Source of the DNA: CAVUBL01 sp963739795
GTDB taxonomy: Bacteria; Acidobacteriota; Thermoanaerobaculia; Multivoradales; DATKCC01
DNA length: 64,000 nucleotides
Assembly (NCBI GenBank): GCA_963739795.1
Contig: CAVUBL010000016.1
Span: 268,765-332,764 of the forward strand
Direction: 5' to 3'
Part shown: positions 32,143 through 39,993 of the stretch, one piece after another
How positions within the stretch are numbered: position 1 is the first letter of the stretch
Layout of the letters: the number at the start of each line of letters is the position of its first letter
The notes under the pieces: generated by a model
What the model saw: only the letters and a program-made list of their open reading frames with translations
Told to the model about the DNA's origin: nothing
Database searches by the model: none
Position numbers and translations under genes: made by a program

Positions 32143-35053
32143 GGTTCGAGCCGGCCGCTCGGGCCTTGCGCGCGACGTGAGGCGTCTGGACGCGGACTGC
32201 CTCGGCCTTGGCCGCCGCGAGGTCCGCCTCCGGCCGCATCTGGACGCTCCGCACCGAGCCGTCGGCGTCGTAGCGGACCTTGACCATCAGGGCCTGGCCG
32301 GCGCGCAGGGCGTCGAGGTGCCGGGCCGTGGCGCGCTTGCGCTGCCAGGCGCGCTTCTGGGCCCGGGTCATCCCGTGCTTCGCCGCCTTGTCGAGCTTGA
32401 TCGGCAGGACGTGGACCCGGCCCCGGGGCACCGTCAGGCTCGTGCCGTCGGAGAGCGCCAGGCGCACGGTCTTGCCCTGGACGGCGAGGCGGGACAGCGC
32501 CGCCGCGTGGACGGAGCGCCGGGCGAGGCGCGCTTTCTCCGCCCGGGCGACCACCTCCGGGCTCCGGGCCTTGTGCGCCCCGACGTTCGCGGTCTTCGCG
32601 GCGCTGACCGCTCCGGCTTTGGCCGGGGTCAAGACCGCGGCGCGCACGCCTAGGGCGCCCAGCGAGAGCCCGAGGACGAGCATCAGGAGCAGGCGCCGCC
32701 GCTTGTCCTCGACCAGGAACCACCCGGCCAGGAACAGGAGCACGATGAGCGTCGCGAGGCCCGCCGTTTGGAGGGTCGGGACCTCGACCACCGGGGCCGC
32801 CGCGGCGATGGTCACGACCGTCGGGTCCGATGGGGGTGCCGTGCCGGGGTCGTCGCTCACCACGTCGGCGGCGAGCTGGGTGCAGCCGAAGCTTGCCTGC
32901 TCGGAGATGTCGCCCACGTATCCCTTGTCCACCTGCACCATCCAGGTCACAGTGACCATCTGGCCGGCCCCGAGCTCACCGACCCAGACCTCCACCGGGT
33001 CCTCGCCCTGGACCGACGGCCCCGTGGCCCCGGAGACCGTCACCGACCCCGGCACGATGGTCGTGTTCGTGGGCGTCGGCGCGGTGAACGTGCTGCTGGC
33101 GCAACCACACTGGCCTGTGCCTTCGAGGGTCGCGGTGTAGGTGATGACGTCGCCCGCGAGCGAGGCGGTCAGGTCGTTGGCCGCGGTGACGCTGGGCGGC
33201 CCCGAGAGGAAGCTCGAGAAGTCCACGTTCGCGGCGTAGGTACCGTCGATGTGGCTGAGGATGGTCGGAGCGTCGGTCGTTCCCCACCAGTTGCTCTGCG
33301 CGAACTGATCGTCGGTGCCAGCCTTCAGGTCAGAGCTCGAGTTGTCGTGGAAGGAGTTCAGGCCCGGCGAGCCGCTGCCGCCGCCGCCCAGGTCCGGTGC
33401 TTCGGAGCTCGAGGTGGAGCTCGCGCTTTGGGCCACCACGAAGCCGCGGTCGTTGTGGGTCACCGTGTTGCAGCTCGCCAGCACCTGGCTCGGCTGCGGC
33501 CAACCGGTGTAGTAGAGGTCGATGCCGTAGTTGAACCCCTGGTCGACCACATTGTCGTGGATGTCGAGGTTCGCGGCGTCGAGGCCGGATTGGCCGTTGC
33601 CCTCGGCGTAGATGCCGTCCGACCCGCTGTCGCCGTTCGTCACCGTGTTGCCGGAGATCACGCGGCTCAGGGTGCCGTCCGCTTCGTAACCGTCGTAATC
33701 CCAAAAGTCGACGATCCCGGTCGAGCCCGGATCGTCCACCACGTTACCGGCGATCGTCGAGGTCGCGTTGTTGATCACCCAGGTGTTGTCCAGGGAGCTC
33801 GCGCTGATGACAACCCCGGCGTAGCTGGAACTGGTGACGGAGTTGTTGGCGATCGTGAACTGGAGGTCGGTCTGGTCGCCGTCCGGGTAGAACTCTTCGT
33901 AGATATTCAAGTAGATGCCGGACTCGCCCGGCGTCGTGATCTTGTTGCCGCTGATCGTCGCGTGTGCGATCACGGAGCCGGCGTCGGCCTCGGAGTAGAA
34001 GAGCTCGATCCCGTCGCCGACCGGATTCTCGATCGTGTTGTTGGTGATCGTCGGAGAGCCGGTGATGACCGTGCTTCCCGAGGGCGAGTCGTAGTACGTC
34101 TCCAGGGTGGCGAAGGACATGACGATGCTGTCGTCCTTCGCGCCGGTGAAGCTGTTGCCGGAGATCAGCGGCTGGGACGAGCCGTTTCCGGTCTCGAAGT
34201 CGACGTTGTAGTAGACGTCGTTCGTGCCGGAGTTGGTCGCCACGTTGTCGACGATCTTGGTCGTGTCCCGGAAGGACGTGCCCTGGTAGTCGTCGAGCGT
34301 CGCCAAGACGCCGAGCTCGTTGGCCGTGAAGGTGTTGCCCGAGACGGTCGGCGAGAAGACGACGCTGCCGCCGGGGCTCGCCTCGAGATCCGCCGAGAGG
34401 TAGACGCCGGCGTAGAACCCGTCGAAGGTGTTGTTGCTGATCGTGCCGGAGAAGGTGCGCGCCGCCGTGGAGCTCGGGTCGGTGTCGACGGCGACTCCGT
34501 ACTCGTAGTCGGAGCCCCGGGACTCGAAGGCGTTGTCGTCGATCACCGGCGCCATCGCCACCGAGGTCGGCTGGAGGTGGACCAGGGTCTGGCTCGTCAT
34601 CGAGCTGACCGCGCCGTCGTGAGTCAGAGTGAAGCCGCTGAGCGTGGTGCCCGAGGAGAGCGGCGTGTCGAGGTTCTCGAAGACCGGGTCGCCGGCGGGG
34701 GCCGAGAGCGTGGTGGTCGCCTTGCCGGCGCCCTGGATGGCCACCCCGTCCTGGAGCTCGAGGGGAAAGGACTCGCCCAGGCCCGTGTCGTAGGTGCCCG
34801 AGGCGACCTGGACGTCGTCGCCGCTCGCGACGTTGGCGAGCGCCTTGGTGAGGGTCTTCCACGGCGTACCGCTGCTCTGGGCCATGGCGGGCGTGCGGGA
34901 GTCGTTGCCGGTCGCCGCGTTGACGTAGAAGGTGGCCGCCCAGACCTCGGGCACGGTGACCGCGCCGCTCAGGAGGAAGAGCACCAGGCCCCAGCCCAGC
35001 GTCTTCCGTACGAATCCCCAATCCTCCGGCCGCGCCAATGCAGTTCGATACAC
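32138..35053 (-). CDS. secreted right-handed beta-helix surface protein, paralogue 2
   Basis: 971 residues from GTG 35053 (AGGGGG 6 bases upstream). It is collinear with paralogue 1: near-identical first 110 residues (RTALARPEDWGFVRK, SGTPWKTLTKALANVASGDD), diverged beta-helix rungs, then near-identical DLGGGGSGSPGLNSFHDN, SNWWGTT, the DUF11-like domain and the VPTLQTAGLATLIVLLFLAGW...DKRRR segment. The basic tail is more diverged. Conserved ends with a variable middle suggest duplication followed by diversification of the exposed helix. Three cysteines in the DUF11-like part are kept. Both genes probably encode envelope-anchored proteins; no enzymatic residues can be named. Confidence 0.85.
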   Translation of the reverse strand: MYRTALARPEDWGFVRKTLGWGLVLFLLSGAVTVPEVWAATFYVNAATGNDSRTPAMAQSSGTPWKTLTKALANVASGDDVQVASGTYDTGLGESFPLELQDGVAIQGAGKATTTLSAPAGDPVFENLDTPLSSGTTLSGFTLTHDGAVSSMTSQTLVHLQPTSVAMAPVIDDNAFESRGSDYEYGVAVDTDPSSTAARTFSGTISNNTFDGFYAGVYLSADLEASPGGSVVFSPTVSGNTFTANELGVLATLDDYQGTSFRDTTKIVDNVATNSGTNDVYYNVDFETGNGSSQPLISGNSFTGAKDDSIVMSFATLETYYDSPSGSTVITGSPTITNNTIENPVGDGIELFYSEADAGSVIAHATISGNKITTPGESGIYLNIYEEFYPDGDQTDLQFTIANNSVTSSSYAGVVISASSLDNTWVINNATSTIAGNVVDDPGSTGIVDFWDYDGYEADGTLSRVISGNTVTNGDSGSDGIYAEGNGQSGLDAANLDIHDNVVDQGFNYGIDLYYTGWPQPSQVLASCNTVTHNDRGFVVAQSASSTSSSEAPDLGGGGSGSPGLNSFHDNSSSDLKAGTDDQFAQSNWWGTTDAPTILSHIDGTYAANVDFSSFLSGPPSVTAANDLTASLAGDVITYTATLEGTGQCGCASSTFTAPTPTNTTIVPGSVTVSGATGPSVQGEDPVEVWVGELGAGQMVTVTWMVQVDKGYVGDISEQASFGCTQLAADVVSDDPGTAPPSDPTVVTIAAAAPVVEVPTLQTAGLATLIVLLFLAGWFLVEDKRRRLLLMLVLGLSLGALGVRAAVLTPAKAGAVSAAKTANVGAHKARSPEVVARAEKARLARRSVHAAALSRLAVQGKTVRLALSDGTSLTVPRGRVHVLPIKLDKAAKHGMTRAQKRAWQRKRATARHLDALRAGQALMVKVRYDADGSVRSVQMRPEADLAAAKAEAVRVQTPHVARKARAAGSNR

Positions 35054-35097
35054 GAATACCCCCTGGATGTTCCCTTCATTTGTGACCGAGTTGATGG

Positions 35098-35126
35098 AGT
35101 ATCTCGAGGAGGTGGAGAGCTGTCAA
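35098..35126 (-). promoter_or_regulatory. promoter of beta-helix paralogue 2
   Basis: TTGACA (35121-35126), 17 bases, GATACT (35098-35103) on the minus strand, 44 bp before GTG 35053. The geometry is identical to that of paralogue 1 although the spacer sequences differ, showing that the duplication included the promoter and that selection kept it. Confidence 0.7.
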
Positions 35127-35199
35127 CAGAGGGTTGGGAATAACTTCATGGGCTTGTCGCCGGGGTGTGATGAAATCCCTTCCCGGAGCGCAAGACCCG

Positions 35200-35667
35200 A
35201 TGAGCCGAGCCACAGCCGACCGCCCTGAGCCGTCCTCCCGGAGCCGGGGCAACCCTCTGCGCTTCCTGGCCCTCTACCTGCTGCTGGGCGTGGCCGCGGT
35301 GCAGATCCCGCTGGCCAAGCTCTGGATCCTGACGCCGTGGAAGGGCGGTGGGTTCGGGATGTTCTCGACCCTCGACAGCTCCTCGTACCGGCCAGTGCGG
35401 GTCTACGCCGTGGGCGACGACTGGGAGCGGCGGCTGAAGCTCCCCGAGGACCTCAGCGGCCCGGTCTACGCCGCGGCCTGCCTGCCCACCGACGGCCACC
35501 TGCAGGATCTTGCCCACCGGGTGGCCGGCCGGCTCCGCCCCGGCAAGAGGACGGTCCGCGCCGTACGGGTCGAGGTCTGGAAGAGCGCCTTCGACCCTGA
35601 CACCTCGACCTTCTCGGTTCGCCCCTGGCGGAGCGTTCGTTACGAGCTCGGCGATGGCGCACGCTGA
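35200..35667 (+). CDS. small single-span membrane protein, unknown function
   Basis: 155 residues from ATG 35200. A short Arg/Ser-rich cytoplasmic start leads into one hydrophobic span (FLALYLLLGVAAVQIPLA, about 22-40), then the distinctive WKGGGFGMFSTLDSSSYRPVRVYAV and a compact mixed alpha/beta domain of about 90 residues. I do not recognise the domain. The stop overlaps the start of the next membrane protein by 14 bp, so the two are almost certainly co-translated and probably act together. It is divergent from beta-helix paralogue 2, with about 145 bp between starts. Confidence 0.65.
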   Translation: MSRATADRPEPSSRSRGNPLRFLALYLLLGVAAVQIPLAKLWILTPWKGGGFGMFSTLDSSSYRPVRVYAVGDDWERRLKLPEDLSGPVYAAACLPTDGHLQDLAHRVAGRLRPGKRTVRAVRVEVWKSAFDPDTSTFSVRPWRSVRYELGDGAR

Positions 35668-36559
35668 GACTCACCGCTCGTGGTGGCGGCGCCTGGGAGC
35701 GTCGCTGGGCGAGATCGAGCCCTTCGATCTCGCGGCCCGGCTCACCCTGGTCTACTTCATGGTCCGGCCCCTGGGGCCCTGGTGGGCCCACGTCCCGGTC
35801 CTCCTCATGGCCTCCGCCGGCCTCCTGGTGCCCTGGCTCGCCCGCCGCGCCGGCTTCTGGCTCCTCTTCGCCCTGGCCGTCGCCTCCTGGGTGATCCCGG
35901 CGTGGAGCTTCATCGACAACCACGGGTACCTGCTCGTCTACTGGTGCCTGGCCCTCGCCTGCTCCCTCGCCTTCAGCGACGAGAGCGAGCGGACCCTGGC
36001 GACGAACGCTCGCTGGATGCTGGGCCTGGTCTTCGGCCTGGCGGTGCTCTGGAAGGTGGTCCTGTCGCCCGACTTCATGGATGGCCAGTTCTTCCGGGCC
36101 GTGCTCCTGGCCGACGGGCGCTTTCGCGAGCTCTCGATCCTCGCCGGGGGCATGACGGCGGAGATGTACCGCCACAACCTCGATCTCCTCCGCCAGCTCG
36201 GCGAAGGCAAGCTCGGCCTGACCGCGGTCCAGCTCACCGAGCCCCATCGCCAGGTGCTGCTGGCGTACGTCTCCACCTGGTGGACGGCCCTGGTGGAGGC
36301 CTCGGTGGCGGTCTTCTTCCTGCTGCCGCGGCGCCTCAAGATAGCGCCGCTCCGTGACTGGCTGCTCCTCTTCTTCTGCTGGATGACCTACCCGTTCGCC
36401 AACATCGCGGGCTTCGGCTGGCTGCTGACCATCCTGGGCGTCGCCCAGCTCGAGCCCGAGCGGCGCGCGGTGCGCCTGCTGTATCTCGCGACCTTCGCCT
36501 TCATCCTGATCGACAAGATGGTCCCCTGGACGCAGGGGCTGGTGGCGCTGACCCGGTAG
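35654..36559 (+). CDS. polytopic membrane protein, possibly HTTM-like
   Basis: 301 residues from ATG 35654, with about seven hydrophobic spans (for example VPVLLMASAGLLVPWLA, WLLFALAVASWVIPAWSFI, WMLGLVFGLAVLWKVVL, LLLFFCWMTYPFANIAGFGWLL). Between spans lies a polar loop of about 60 residues (FMDGQFFRAVLLADGRFRELSILAGGMTAEMYRHNLDLL). Overall shape and the aromatic-rich NHGYLLVYWCLAL recall HTTM / vitamin-K-carboxylase-like membrane domains, but no diagnostic motif is certain. The partner is the single-span protein overlapping its start. It is convergent with the repeat-protein gene across a GCTCCCGGGAGC palindrome (36575-36586). Confidence 0.6.
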   Translation: MAHAETHRSWWRRLGASLGEIEPFDLAARLTLVYFMVRPLGPWWAHVPVLLMASAGLLVPWLARRAGFWLLFALAVASWVIPAWSFIDNHGYLLVYWCLALACSLAFSDESERTLATNARWMLGLVFGLAVLWKVVLSPDFMDGQFFRAVLLADGRFRELSILAGGMTAEMYRHNLDLLRQLGEGKLGLTAVQLTEPHRQVLLAYVSTWWTALVEASVAVFFLLPRRLKIAPLRDWLLLFFCWMTYPFANIAGFGWLLTILGVAQLEPERRAVRLLYLATFAFILIDKMVPWTQGLVALTR

Positions 36560-36593
36560 TGGTGGCCGCGGGCGGCTCCCGGGAGCGCGGGCG

Positions 36594-39239
36594 TCAGGGC
36601 TGGACGATGCTCGGGTCGACCACGGCCCGGAACGAGGCGCCGCTCTGGACCACGAACCCGTCGCCCAGGATCACCTCCCGGCCGGCGCGGAGTACGAGGG
36701 AGGCGCCGGAGTGGACCGTCGTCGACGAAGCACTCGCCCGCTCGCAGGCCTCGGCGGTGTAGTCCCCCAGGATCTCGACGCCGGCGAGGTCAGTGTAGGA
36801 GTCGAGGGAGCAGCGGTTGAGGGCGAAGTTGACGCCGGCCACCGTGGTTCCGAGCGACACACTCACGAGGGTGCCTTCAGAGAGATCACACGAAGGCTCG
36901 CACGGAAGGTCGGGGTAGAGCGCGTCCTCGTACACGTCCGGGGAGTCGTGATAGATCGCTTTGAGGTAGTAGTTCCCAGGGGGGAGATTTGGGATCTCGA
37001 ACAGGCCCGAATTCGTGTAGTCATAGCCAACACTATGGCCGCTCGAATCGAGGGCATAGACCAAGGCAAAGAGGGGGGCCGCCGTGTCTCGCGCCGTCAC
37101 CGTGCCCTCGATGACTCCCTGTCGGTAGAGCGCGAAGTCGATGCCCGAGATCGTGGTCTCAGGAGTCAGCTCGATCGGTGTACCGACGGTGGGGTCGCAG
37201 GAGCTGGTGCAAGGCATGTCGTCGTAGACTTCGTTCTGGTGGCTGGAGGAGGCATGGGTCACCACGAAGTAGGTTCCCGACAGGAGTCCCGGGCTCAGAT
37301 AACTACCGTCGGACGAGGAGTAGTCATAGTCCACCAGGTAGCCGCTGGCGTCGTAGAAGTCGACCCGTGTGTTTCCGAGGGGCGCCCCGGATCCGGCTTC
37401 GGTCACGGCTCCTGAGATCCTGCCCCTACGGACCAGAGAGAAATCGATCCCCGAGGTGGTGCCGGCGAGGGGCACCGAGATCGGAGTACCAGTGGTCACG
37501 GTGCAGCCGGTCGCACAGGCGAGGTCGTCGTACAGCTCGTCGAGATACGCTTTGTCGGAGTACTGAGATCCCGTCGATAGGAAGTATGTTCCAGGCAAGA
37601 GACCTTCGAATTCGTAAGTTCCGTCACTCCCGCTGTAGGTGTAGCTCCGGAAGCTTCCTTGTGAGTCGTAGAGATACAACCTCAGGGAATGAACCGGTGC
37701 GGATGTCTGCTGGTCGCTGACCGTGCCTTCGAGGTTCCCGAGCCTTTCCAGGGCGAAGTCAATGCCCGAAACCGAGGCGCCGATCGTCACCTGGAGCTGG
37801 GTGCCGGCGGTGACGTCGCAAGAGCTCGGACAGGGGAGGTCGTCGTAGATCTCGGTCTGGTGACCTGAGGCCTGTGCCTTGACGTAATACTTCCCCGGGA
37901 GTAAGCCGGTCAGCTCGTAATCTCCGTTGCCGTCGGTGGTGACGGACGTCAGGTACCCCCCGCCGGTGGCGCCATAGAGGTAGACGAAGCCTTGCAGAGG
38001 GTCACCGGTCCCCTGGTCGACGAGGCTGCCGGAGATCGAGGCACCGGGAGCCACTGCGAAATCGATGTCTCCGGTCACCACGGAGCTCACTGAGAGCGGC
38101 GTGCCGTTGTAGCCCGGGTAGCAGTAGGCATACGAAGGGCAGGGGACGCCGTCGTAGATCTCGTCGACGAAATTGTCGACGGACGCTTCGGCGTAGTAGG
38201 TGCCGGGGACGAGGCCGTCGACCTTGTAGGTGCCGTCCATTGAGGTCTGAGCCTCGGTCACGTAGAAGCCGTTCGGGTCGTAGACCCCGACGGTGACGCC
38301 GGAAAGAGCCGCCGCCGTGTCCTGCCTCGTCACGGTGCCGGAGATGCCACCAGTCTCTGCAACGTGGAGAACGTAGCTCCCGGCGTCGCCGCCGAAGCCG
38401 CTGACCCGCACCCAGACCTCCTCGCCGGTCGTCATGTCGAGGGTCACGGCGGACTGGACAGTTCCGCCGGCGTCGTCCGAGCAAGCGAGCTCGGTTCCGC
38501 TACCGGGGCATGCCGAGCGCAGAGAGAGCACGGTGTCGTAGGTCGAGCCATACGTGTCGAACGTCACGGGTCCGTCGGCGGTGGCAGTGTAGCGGTACCA
38601 GACGTCGGGCGAGCTCGAGGAGGAGCCGCAGGTGGCCGAGCCGTCGTTGGTTGCGCCGGAGGTGTTCCCGGTGAAGGTGCCGGAACCGATGGAGGTCGCC
38701 GAGGCGCAATCGTCGTTGGCCGGTGACGAGCGCGTCGCGACGTGATCTGCTGCCGAGGATGCCCGGTTGAGCTTGCGGTTGAGGAGCCGGGCCGTGGCGA
38801 GCAGGTGCCGGAGCCGCGCGCTCCGCCGCTGGGCCGCGGGACCGTCCTCGGCCGGTGGTTCCGCTTGCGGCGGCCCGATGAGGGGCTGGTCCACGCCCAG
38901 TGCCCGGAGGTCGGTGGCCAGGCTGACGAGGAGCTCCCGCCCCGGAACCGCCTGGGCGCCGGCACCGGTCATGCGCTCGATCGACGCGGCGAGGCGCGCC
39001 GGCCAGAGCGGCGAGCCGTCGGGGAAGGTGCCCAGGTCCAGGCGCTCGTCGAGCCGGGCGAGCTCCCGGCCGACCTGGTCGGGGAGGGGCTCGCCGCTCG
39101 CGGGCGCCTCCCGCGCCGTCACTCCTGTTTCGTGGTCGCCGGCGCCGGGATTCCCCTGGCCCGCGACTGCGGGTCCAGCGGTCAGCGAGAGGCCCAGGAG
39201 GAAGGCCAGGCTGAAGGATCGTTTCGTTGGGGCGTGCAA
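36594..39239 (-). CDS. secreted multi-repeat protein (PPC-like, Cna-B/CarboxypepD-like modules, 3-coathanger end)
   Basis: 881 residues from TTG 39239, which has GGAG 8 bases upstream and is followed directly by a signal peptide (FSLAFLLGLSLTAGPAVA). Order: a helical segment (about 40-165), a PPC-like beta-sandwich (NDDCASATSIGSGTFTGNT...DVWYRYTATADGPVTFDTYG), then five or more beta-sandwich repeats of carboxypeptidase-regulatory/SpaA type (GxISGTVT...GTYEFEGLLPGTYFL). Each repeat ends in a module like YDDLPCPSSCDxxxGT with a Cys pair. The last 60 residues (GASLVLRAGREVILGDGFVVQSGASF) match a 3-coathanger stack. It is probably an exported adhesin-like or scaffold protein. No enzyme site is seen. 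Confidence 0.82.
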   Translation of the reverse strand: MHAPTKRSFSLAFLLGLSLTAGPAVAGQGNPGAGDHETGVTAREAPASGEPLPDQVGRELARLDERLDLGTFPDGSPLWPARLAASIERMTGAGAQAVPGRELLVSLATDLRALGVDQPLIGPPQAEPPAEDGPAAQRRSARLRHLLATARLLNRKLNRASSAADHVATRSSPANDDCASATSIGSGTFTGNTSGATNDGSATCGSSSSSPDVWYRYTATADGPVTFDTYGSTYDTVLSLRSACPGSGTELACSDDAGGTVQSAVTLDMTTGEEVWVRVSGFGGDAGSYVLHVAETGGISGTVTRQDTAAALSGVTVGVYDPNGFYVTEAQTSMDGTYKVDGLVPGTYYAEASVDNFVDEIYDGVPCPSYAYCYPGYNGTPLSVSSVVTGDIDFAVAPGASISGSLVDQGTGDPLQGFVYLYGATGGGYLTSVTTDGNGDYELTGLLPGKYYVKAQASGHQTEIYDDLPCPSSCDVTAGTQLQVTIGASVSGIDFALERLGNLEGTVSDQQTSAPVHSLRLYLYDSQGSFRSYTYSGSDGTYEFEGLLPGTYFLSTGSQYSDKAYLDELYDDLACATGCTVTTGTPISVPLAGTTSGIDFSLVRRGRISGAVTEAGSGAPLGNTRVDFYDASGYLVDYDYSSSDGSYLSPGLLSGTYFVVTHASSSHQNEVYDDMPCTSSCDPTVGTPIELTPETTISGIDFALYRQGVIEGTVTARDTAAPLFALVYALDSSGHSVGYDYTNSGLFEIPNLPPGNYYLKAIYHDSPDVYEDALYPDLPCEPSCDLSEGTLVSVSLGTTVAGVNFALNRCSLDSYTDLAGVEILGDYTAEACERASASSTTVHSGASLVLRAGREVILGDGFVVQSGASFRAVVDPSIVQP

Positions 39240-39247
39240 GCCGGTTT

Positions 39248-39251
39248 CTCC
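39248..39251 (-). promoter_or_regulatory. Shine-Dalgarno for a TTG start
   Basis: GGAG on the minus strand, 8 bases from TTG 39239. The longer frame beginning at GTG 39398 has no such site and would bury the signal peptide 60 residues in, so TTG is the better start. Confidence 0.55.
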
Positions 39252-39394
39252 ACTAGAGGTCGTCCAAGCCGTCGAATCCAAGAATCCAGGACCTTGGCCG
39301 GGACACCCCGTTCCACCGATACATGAGAAACAACGGCGTTCGCTTTCGCTCCTACTGTACGGTAGAAGACTCTCGCCGGCAAGTCCGAGGAAGT

Positions 39395-39946
39395 TCACCG
39401 CCGGGCGAGGGCCCGGGTGACTGCTTCGTGCTCCGGGAACCGCCGAACCAACTCGTCGGCCGCGGGAAGCTCGAAGTCGGCGAAATCGAATCCCGGAGCG
39501 ACGGTGCAGCCACCGAAGGCCCAGGCCGCCCCCGGGGCCGGCCGCGCGGCCTGCCAGCAGCCCGCCTGCACCACCGCCATGGGCCCGGTCTCGGCCCCTC
39601 CCTCAGCGTCCGGATCGCCGCTCAGGAGCCGCCGCTCGTAGCGTCCGTCGCCGTGGATCAGGTGGAGCTCCAGCGGCCCGCCGCCGTAGAGGTGCCACAC
39701 CTCATCCGTCCAGAGCACCCGGTGGAAGGCCGAGATCTCCCCCTCCGGCAGGAGGAAGTAGATGGCCGTCGAGGCCGAGCGCTCGCGGTCCGCGGGCCCT
39801 CCGGGGGCGATGGGGATCCCGGGATGAAGGACCGAGAGCTCGTCGCGGTAGACCTCCCGGTAGAACCCGCCCTCCGGATGCGGCGCGAGGTCGAAGCGTT
39901 CGATCAGGCGACGGACGGTGGGGGCGAGGGAGGTAGAAGCATCCAT
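39395..39946 (-). CDS. cupin-like DUF985 family protein
   Basis: 183-residue cytoplasmic beta-barrel protein. The family pattern is plain: VRRLIERFDLAPHPEGGFYREVYRD, STAIYFLLPEGEISAFHRVLWTDEVWHLYGGGPLELHLI, VVQAGCWQAARPA and the terminal GCTVAPGFDFADFELP. The His and Glu residues of the middle block (FHRVL...DEVWHLY) are likely metal or sugar ligands as in other cupins. DUF985 proteins have been linked to sugar-epimerase-like folds, but no reaction is established that I can rely on. ATG 39946 lies 47 bp downstream of the GMC stop, so it may be read through from the dehydrogenase operon. Confidence 0.85.
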   Translation of the reverse strand: MDASTSLAPTVRRLIERFDLAPHPEGGFYREVYRDELSVLHPGIPIAPGGPADRERSASTAIYFLLPEGEISAFHRVLWTDEVWHLYGGGPLELHLIHGDGRYERRLLSGDPDAEGGAETGPMAVVQAGCWQAARPAPGAAWAFGGCTVAPGFDFADFELPAADELVRRFPEHEAVTRALARR

Positions 39947-39993
39947 GGCAGAAGACGGTAAAGCTCTCGACCCCCCAGAGGCAAGCCCGGGGC

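Noticed and set aside
31260..32723. 487-residue minus-strand frame across the two beta-helix genes
   Set aside because: Out-of-frame shadow; it crosses the promoter and stop of two clear genes and is Arg/Pro-rich.
32768..35143. 791-residue plus-strand frame
   Set aside because: Antisense of beta-helix paralogue 2; a GC-driven valine/glycine/arginine-rich shadow.
36594..39398. Longer start (GTG 39398) for the repeat protein
   Set aside because: It would place about 54 residues before the signal peptide and lacks a ribosome site; TTG 39239 has GGAG at 8 bases.
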